NCBI GenBank assembly: GCA_937896105.1
Contig: CALBKR010000129.1
Location: 1 to 8,264 of the forward strand
Direction: 5' to 3'
Length of the DNA stretch: 8,264 bases
Source of the DNA: an uncultured Bacteroidales bacterium
Lineage (GTDB): Bacteria > Bacteroidota > Bacteroidia > Bacteroidales > Bacteroidaceae
The notes below the pieces were generated by a model. That model saw only the letters and a program-made list of their open reading frames with translations, was not told the DNA's origin and ran no database searches. Shown piece after piece: positions 4,901-8,264 of the stretch. Numbering within the stretch: the first letter of the stretch is position 1; each line of letters begins with the position of its first letter. Made by a program: the position numbers and the translations under genes.

Positions 4901-7790
4901 TATGAAGCTCCTGAGATATTGCCACAATATCCTTCAACACCGATGAGCCGTCTGCTGCAGCCGCCTTACCACTCACCAATGTGCGATAGCTCTCTATTTT
5001 GGTATCGTCTAAATTTTTGTCGCCGAGCTTGCCGGCAAGTTTACCATCAAGCGTGGTTGCAAGAGTTACGATATAGCTTTTCAAAGCCTCCTTGGCTTTC
5101 TCTTCATCGACCTCCTCGAACAACCACATTGCACCATCATCGTTTGATTTATAATCCAAGACAATATCGCCACTTGAGTGGTTACTGCACCAGGCATCAC
5201 CTGGGTTATTCGATGCGTCGAGTATTGTGCGGGAGATTGAATATCCTTCATAGAATGACTTGTCCGATGCATTGGGTTGGATGAAATATATCAGACCGGC
5301 CTCGCTCCATTCTGCAGCACTCTTTGATTTGAACTGGGTTATAGCACTATGTATGAAAGCACTGTAATACTGGTCATTAATGTCGCCACCCTCAAAATAG
5401 AAGAAAGTATTGGGGTCGAACTCATCTGCCTTGTACTCTACGAGAGCCACATTGGTGCTTTTGGTGTCAAACTTTGCCATATAGCTCTTGCCCTGTGATG
5501 GGGAGAGCGGCTGGTCGTTCTCGTCACCATCAACAACGGGAAAATCACTTGCGCGGTTAGGGCCGATCTGCTGCGAAACGCCTTGCTTGCGCCGGTTGAT
5601 TATACGGTACAGCTTATACTCACCACCATCACCGTACTTCACGAATGGGTCTACAATATCATAGCGCAGTTCGAGTGTATCGCCCGACTCAATTGCATTG
5701 ATAGCTGCCGGTAGTTCTGTACCGTGATTCACATCATTTCCTTCATCGTCTTGGGTGTAAAAACCAACGGTCGGGTGATATGTAGGCACAAGATTTGTTA
5801 TTTCGGGAAGGAGCTCACTGCCGGTAAGGACAAGAGAAAATGGCATTGAATACTCTTTGTTTTTATATGTGAGCAATGTATTGCGTTCAACGAGCGGGGA
5901 ATAAGAAACAACTGTAATCTTCTTCTCTCCGTTCTTCAGAGGTACTGGCAAAAAGACAAAATCGGTACACAAGCCCTTATCGACCACAATATCATCTGTT
6001 GCATCATCGGGCGTATTGTTTGTATCTATTATCACACTGCCGGCTGTCTGGTCCTGGACTGTCAGGACATTCCCCATCCAGTGTTCACCTGTATTGAAGA
6101 CAGCAAGATACTGCATTGCATTGTTTTTCAATGGCACACCGTGGCGATGGGTAAGGGATGTGTTCATTACCCAAGTTATGGCATTGTCCGTAACTCCGGC
6201 TGAATTAAGGTACTTTGTAGGGTACTTTACATTGCGGAACATAAGTTTGCCATCGTTGCTCTCCTCGCAATACCACTCGAAAGCCTCGACATCGTCACCT
6301 GTTGCTGCGTGATAGTCCTCGGTTGCAAGAAGGCTGTATTCACCGGTTCCCTCGTTGTAGCCTACGCTTATATGGCGGTTCACATATGAAGCATCACAAT
6401 AGGCATCGGCGTATATGCGGTACTTGTTACCGGGGATGGGTACACCGGAGAGCAGTTTCACGGCCGAGGCGTTCTTGTTGTATGTTGCCAGAATCTCGTT
6501 ATACTCTTTTGCAGAAGCACGGACTGGGAGAGAGGCGTCGAAATAAGTGATGGCATTGTTGATGACATCGATGTTCGGCAACACATAGAGTTCGGAGAAA
6601 CCTACACTGTAGCAACCATTACTTGCTGTTGCGGATGTCACCTTTGTGACTATCTTTATCTTTGAAAAGTTGCGGTTGCCAAGTTCATCGGCCTTGAACA
6701 GCTTGCTGTAGTTCTCCTTTTCAGTGAGTGTTGTCTCGAAATAGTCACCTATCTTCTCGTATTCACTCTCACCGTCGGGCAACACCCATAGTTCGTACTC
6801 CTTCAAAATATCGAGTTCATCTACTCTGCGCTGCATATACAGCATAAACGAGTTCACGCTCTCGCCAAGGTCTATCAGGAGAGAGTGCCCGCTATTGGTA
6901 TTGTTCTCATCGGTTGCCATATACGACATATTGTTGCCATCGAGCAGATTTGCAATTGCCTCGTCGCCCTTGCCGCCACCGACCGCGAGTTCCTCGCCAT
7001 CGGATGTCTGGAGCGAGATTTGTGAAGCGCTATTTATGTAACCGTAAATCTGCTGCGCCGAATAGATGTCGCAACGGCTGAAGATATGCAGATCCTCGAG
7101 ATTAAGATTCCCTTTGTTTTCATCGGTAACCTCATATACCTCGTAGAAGGCAAATGGCTGTCCTTTTCCCTGGCCACCCAAAAACTCACCTGCGTTACCG
7201 CTCCAATATTCACTGTCATCTTCATTTGAGAACAAAAAGACTTTATTGCCCTTTGAGGTGATATTGTTATAATAGATTGAAGAATAGTTCTCGTTCTCGG
7301 AGTTTACAAAAGCCTGCCTTATACCATTATTCTCACCAACAGCAGCCTCACCGGTTTTATTCTTGTCGAAAGTATCGCCGGCAACAGCCTCGTCCCATGT
7401 GTGCATACGAAGAGTCTGGGGAGTTGAATGTGATGTAGAACCATCGACATCAACGTATGAACCCGAAGATACGGATCTTATTGCATACTCCTTGTTGGTT
7501 GCATCGACCTCTACAATCTCAAAGATAAAACATTCATTGTAGATGAAGACGTCCTGGTCGCGGCTCTTGTCGAGACGAAGAGCGGTTCCGTCGTTATAGA
7601 GGAAGCCGGTATAGTCGGCCGAGCCGTTGAAGGTTGTATTGAAAATCGCATACTTTTTGCCCGGCCGGGGATTGGCGACACGATACTTGGTACCGGCACT
7701 GTAGCTCACCTTATAGTACTTGTCGGCAAAAGCTGTTGTTGAGCACAACAACAGTAAAAACAGAGATAAGAGCAATCCTTTCGTTTTCAT
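1959..7790 (-). CDS. Giant secreted multidomain surface protein, carbohydrate-binding-like (1943 aa)
   Basis: Residues 1-22 are a signal peptide (KTK, a Leu-rich core, cleavage after AFA). Visible modules, with approximate limits: beta-trefoil/ricin-like 25-225; discoidin-like (F5/8C) 245-405, with NLLDGNN, LLIDLGES and FSELYVLP; helical linker 405-447; trefoil-like 448-620, with GNKYRIY and FEWYCEE; Asp-rich loop 589-600; a further module 620-890 ending MWLFEEV; helical 890-975; trefoil-like 975-1305 interrupted at about 1070-1240 by a LamG-like jelly roll; helical 1305-1382; trefoil-like 1383-1530; a second jelly-roll-like module 1535-1700, then DTWYIEEIE; a beta-rich C-terminal region 1720-1900 with AYASLYLGF; and the tail IYDLQGRK...PGIYIVNGKKVLVK, which resembles Bacteroidota secretion or sorting tails. 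I see no glycosidase, peptidase or other catalytic motif. It probably acts outside the cell as an adhesin or glycan-binding protein. Module names are judgements from pattern, not searches. ATG 7790 is supported by the signal peptide and the upstream promoter. Confidence 0.9.
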   Translation of the reverse strand: MKTKGLLLSLFLLLLCSTTAFADKYYKVSYSAGTKYRVANPRPGKKYAIFNTTFNGSADYTGFLYNDGTALRLDKSRDQDVFIYNECFIFEIVEVDATNKEYAIRSVSSGSYVDVDGSTSHSTPQTLRMHTWDEAVAGDTFDKNKTGEAAVGENNGIRQAFVNSENENYSSIYYNNITSKGNKVFLFSNEDDSEYWSGNAGEFLGGQGKGQPFAFYEVYEVTDENKGNLNLEDLHIFSRCDIYSAQQIYGYINSASQISLQTSDGEELAVGGGKGDEAIANLLDGNNMSYMATDENNTNSGHSLLIDLGESVNSFMLYMQRRVDELDILKEYELWVLPDGESEYEKIGDYFETTLTEKENYSKLFKADELGNRNFSKIKIVTKVTSATASNGCYSVGFSELYVLPNIDVINNAITYFDASLPVRASAKEYNEILATYNKNASAVKLLSGVPIPGNKYRIYADAYCDASYVNRHISVGYNEGTGEYSLLATEDYHAATGDDVEAFEWYCEESNDGKLMFRNVKYPTKYLNSAGVTDNAITWVMNTSLTHRHGVPLKNNAMQYLAVFNTGEHWMGNVLTVQDQTAGSVIIDTNNTPDDATDDIVVDKGLCTDFVFLPVPLKNGEKKITVVSYSPLVERNTLLTYKNKEYSMPFSLVLTGSELLPEITNLVPTYHPTVGFYTQDDEGNDVNHGTELPAAINAIESGDTLELRYDIVDPFVKYGDGGEYKLYRIINRRKQGVSQQIGPNRASDFPVVDGDENDQPLSPSQGKSYMAKFDTKSTNVALVEYKADEFDPNTFFYFEGGDINDQYYSAFIHSAITQFKSKSAAEWSEAGLIYFIQPNASDKSFYEGYSISRTILDASNNPGDAWCSNHSSGDIVLDYKSNDDGAMWLFEEVDEEKAKEALKSYIVTLATTLDGKLAGKLGDKNLDDTKIESYRTLVSGKAAAADGSSVLKDIVAISQELHMLQHEIDYGMQALPYVSTEDGNLANIHWYYAKNVYGTDNKGTGVYAAYNGGNNLMKLEEKGTATDMKLNNLYHFAGNVVNPGAYNEYLDVHVHNFMAAKDSTLVGHNEVLYENIKFTGADNNISVIGGTDKKLAKDASWEITVTLTSNGNNNNHWGSCLLATGDSTKADRYDNGFQVYLKTEGHVVIKAGNTTNDYYSFHHTESANSELKVVISYSDKRLSFSVTNSLGATQSIKDITGNKDYIDCPNIADITKLSTNIPSGVNITSLKAENVLAMRWDKHNPEQKWYILPSSNEIYTGLAVVMEGADDTNMGWANVSGKSEEIFTDLGYGDYSTWKFEKVIQFDDHLAELLEMYGIADCVIYNKKLFGLFKIINENSAIINTINATASEENAIMEETAFNRIYDALKVYEGDMANEFKAPKPGKLYTIHHVPATMSGDFKVNDRNVVKVNEDVNTPDGLDSRGVWYFEGTEQQDGFFALNDGALKFKSLHTQSYPYNDGFTANSLTLSDGEPSAPVTIEAVAGSAVRLKVNGSYLATTGEDIVAKADAQNTGYVETTFNHNNGADVAATSSLYNNLGVVETSFNGKLNDADISTYMNKGSITSSIICPDVDATASPVIEYTFSYSGLPAGDEYDNVALDIHALNSSGVYQNPDGKAVRLWNVQVYDGNDTKLGELTDIDIANGVNPGGDRHKVWNIALATPAEADASGNLSFKIKVTKGTTNEGCYFGLSSVVLSTKTRDTWYIEEIENPENIYYTVPSLSSAPKPDGRAYASLYLGFNAKTPPDVDAWIVNGINDINQLQMVDMKGIVPAEEGVILTSASPMSNQKFYYSPVASTVDASGNILLGTAYTTLVRCEDDYNIYMLGKKSDRIAMYWTYENRNENGEKETIGGTTDHNESGYVQCNANKSYLMFEEEGNQTEPAMYRFFFDGGTTGIDDITATDTPANENNSGIYDLQGRKLERVVEPGIYIVNGKKVLVK

Positions 7791-7893
7791 TATATTGTTT
7801 TTTCGTTTTCTGACATTTTGCTCATATGAGAAAAATCATTACAAACATCTCGTTTAGTTTCAAATGATTAAATCTCAAATCAACGTAATTGAG

Positions 7894-7924
7894 CAAAATT
7901 ATAAAAAGAGAGATAAAAAACAAA
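7894..7924 (-). promoter_or_regulatory. Promoter of the giant secreted protein gene
   Basis: On the minus strand TTTG (7924-7921), exactly 19 nt, then TAATTTTG (7901-7894) match both Bacteroidota promoter elements at ideal spacing. The surrounding A/T tracts (7895-7955) could act as an UP-like region. Initiation is expected near 7887-7890, giving an AT-rich leader of about 100 nt. The start codon is preceded by A-rich sequence without a Shine-Dalgarno motif, as is usual in this phylum. Confidence 0.7.
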
Positions 7925-8178
7925 AAAAATACATATTTTCTTTTTAAAAAACAATAATGCCCCTCTATAATACCCACAAAATCAGGGTTTAACAAGCAAG
8001 CCGACAGAAATGGAGATATAAATACAGCAAGAGCCAAGAGGCTTGACAAGTTGCAAAAAAAGAATATTATTTTACAAAATTCGCGCCAGGACCGCGCACA
8101 CGTGAAAGAGGCCGAGGCATAGCAAGAAATCCCGGCATTCTTGCAAATACAATGCCGGCGATGAAGAATAAAACAAAA
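7925..8178. other. Non-coding region between the giant gene promoter and the tRNA terminator
   Basis: This stretch is AT-rich up to about 8080 and GC-richer from 8085 to 8130. A minus-strand open frame crosses 7822-8049 but covers the promoter and has low-complexity Phe/Ile/Leu content, so it is not called. The one structured element I see is the hairpin at 8132-8158. I see no other gene. Confidence 0.5.
8132..8158. repeat. 8-bp hairpin downstream of the tRNA terminator
   Basis: CCGGCATT (8132-8139) pairs exactly with AATGCCGG (8151-8158) around an 11-nt loop. No T-run follows on either strand (minus reads GGATTTCTTGC). It may be a back-up stop for tRNA transcription or a remnant structure. 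Confidence 0.4.
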
Positions 8179-8208
8179 AGGCCCTCTCGAATTACCTCGA
8201 GAGGGCCT
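8171..8208 (-). terminator. Rho-independent terminator of tRNA-Pro
   Basis: AGGCCCTCTCGA (8179-8190) pairs perfectly over 12 bp with TCGAGAGGGCCT (8197-8208), with a 6-nt loop. On the minus strand the stem is followed by TTTTGTTTT (8178-8170). It begins only 2 nt after the mature tRNA 3' end, so it ends the tRNA transcript directly and shields the giant gene from read-through. Confidence 0.9.
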
Positions 8209-8210
8209 CG

Positions 8211-8264
8211 TCGGGGTGACAGGATTCGAACCTGCGACCCCCTGGTCCCAAACCAGATGCGCTA
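8211..8264 (-). tRNA. tRNA-Pro (anticodon UGG), 3' part, cut by the window edge
   Basis: The minus strand carries the end of the D-loop (TAGCGCA), the anticodon arm CTGG-TTTGGGA-CCAG with anticodon TGG (reads proline CCN codons), a T-arm GCAGG-TTCGAAT-CCTGT, the acceptor strand CACCCCG and discriminator A at 8211. The next bases are CGA, so CCA is not encoded and must be added after transcription. The 5' acceptor strand and the start of the D-arm lie beyond the right edge. No copy of the tRNA 3' end was seen elsewhere in the window, so there is no sign of an element integrated here. Confidence 0.95.

Noticed and set aside
7822..8049. Minus-strand 75-codon frame rich in Phe, Ile and Leu, resembling a membrane peptide
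   Set aside because: It arises from A/T tracts, overlaps the consensus promoter and leader of the giant gene, and has no promoter of its own.
8211..8264. tRNA 3' end as an integration site
   Set aside because: No second copy of the tRNA 3' sequence, integrase gene or phage-like sequence was found next to it in this window.
1..8264. CRISPR array, insertion sequence, or reverse-transcriptase/diversity-generating element
   Set aside because: I saw no regularly spaced repeats, transposase motifs, terminal inverted repeats with target duplications, or reverse-transcriptase motifs on either strand.

Overview
The window looks like chromosomal DNA of a Bacteroidales bacterium, probably Prevotella- or Bacteroides-like; the genus is an inference. 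The signs are several close matches to the Bacteroidota promoter (TTTG, about 19-21 nt, TAnnTTTG), start codons preceded by A-rich rather than Shine-Dalgarno sequence, a very large secreted multidomain protein ending in the Bacteroidales-type tail 'IYDLQGRK...PGIYIVNGKKVLVK', and a tRNA gene without an encoded CCA end.

Layout from left to right. (1) Positions 1-911, minus strand: the first 303 codons of a tail-fibre-like protein built of tandem repeats. It runs off the left edge, and its reading frame is open throughout. A promoter near 1027-1054 drives it, and a perfect 12-bp inverted repeat lies in the predicted leader. (2) Positions 1116-1434, plus strand: a promoter and a strongly acidic 86-aa orphan protein, divergent from the tail-like gene. 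(3) Positions 1435-1634: no gene, but two strong hairpins, one of them a perfect 42-bp palindrome. (4) Positions 1635-1820, minus strand: a 61-aa peptide with an N-terminal Y-x2-P motif and a variable acidic C-terminus, of a kind common and uncharacterised in Bacteroidales. (5) Positions 1959-7790, minus strand: a 1943-aa exported protein of carbohydrate-binding-like modules (beta-trefoil-like, discoidin-like, LamG-like) with no recognisable catalytic domain. (6) Positions 7791-8210: its promoter and AT-rich leader, a short hairpin and a strong terminator. (7) Positions 8211-8264, minus strand: the 3' part of tRNA-Pro(UGG).

The left 1.6 kb looks like accessory, phage-related DNA. The rest is a surface-protein locus next to a housekeeping tRNA. 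The giant protein, with or without the small peptide downstream in the same orientation, probably acts at the cell surface on glycans or host or dietary polymers. The divergent tail-like and acidic genes may be controlled from their shared 262-bp intergenic region. No complete, recognisable defence or biosynthetic system is visible. The least explained elements are the 61-aa peptide, the 42-bp palindrome and the leader inverted repeat.
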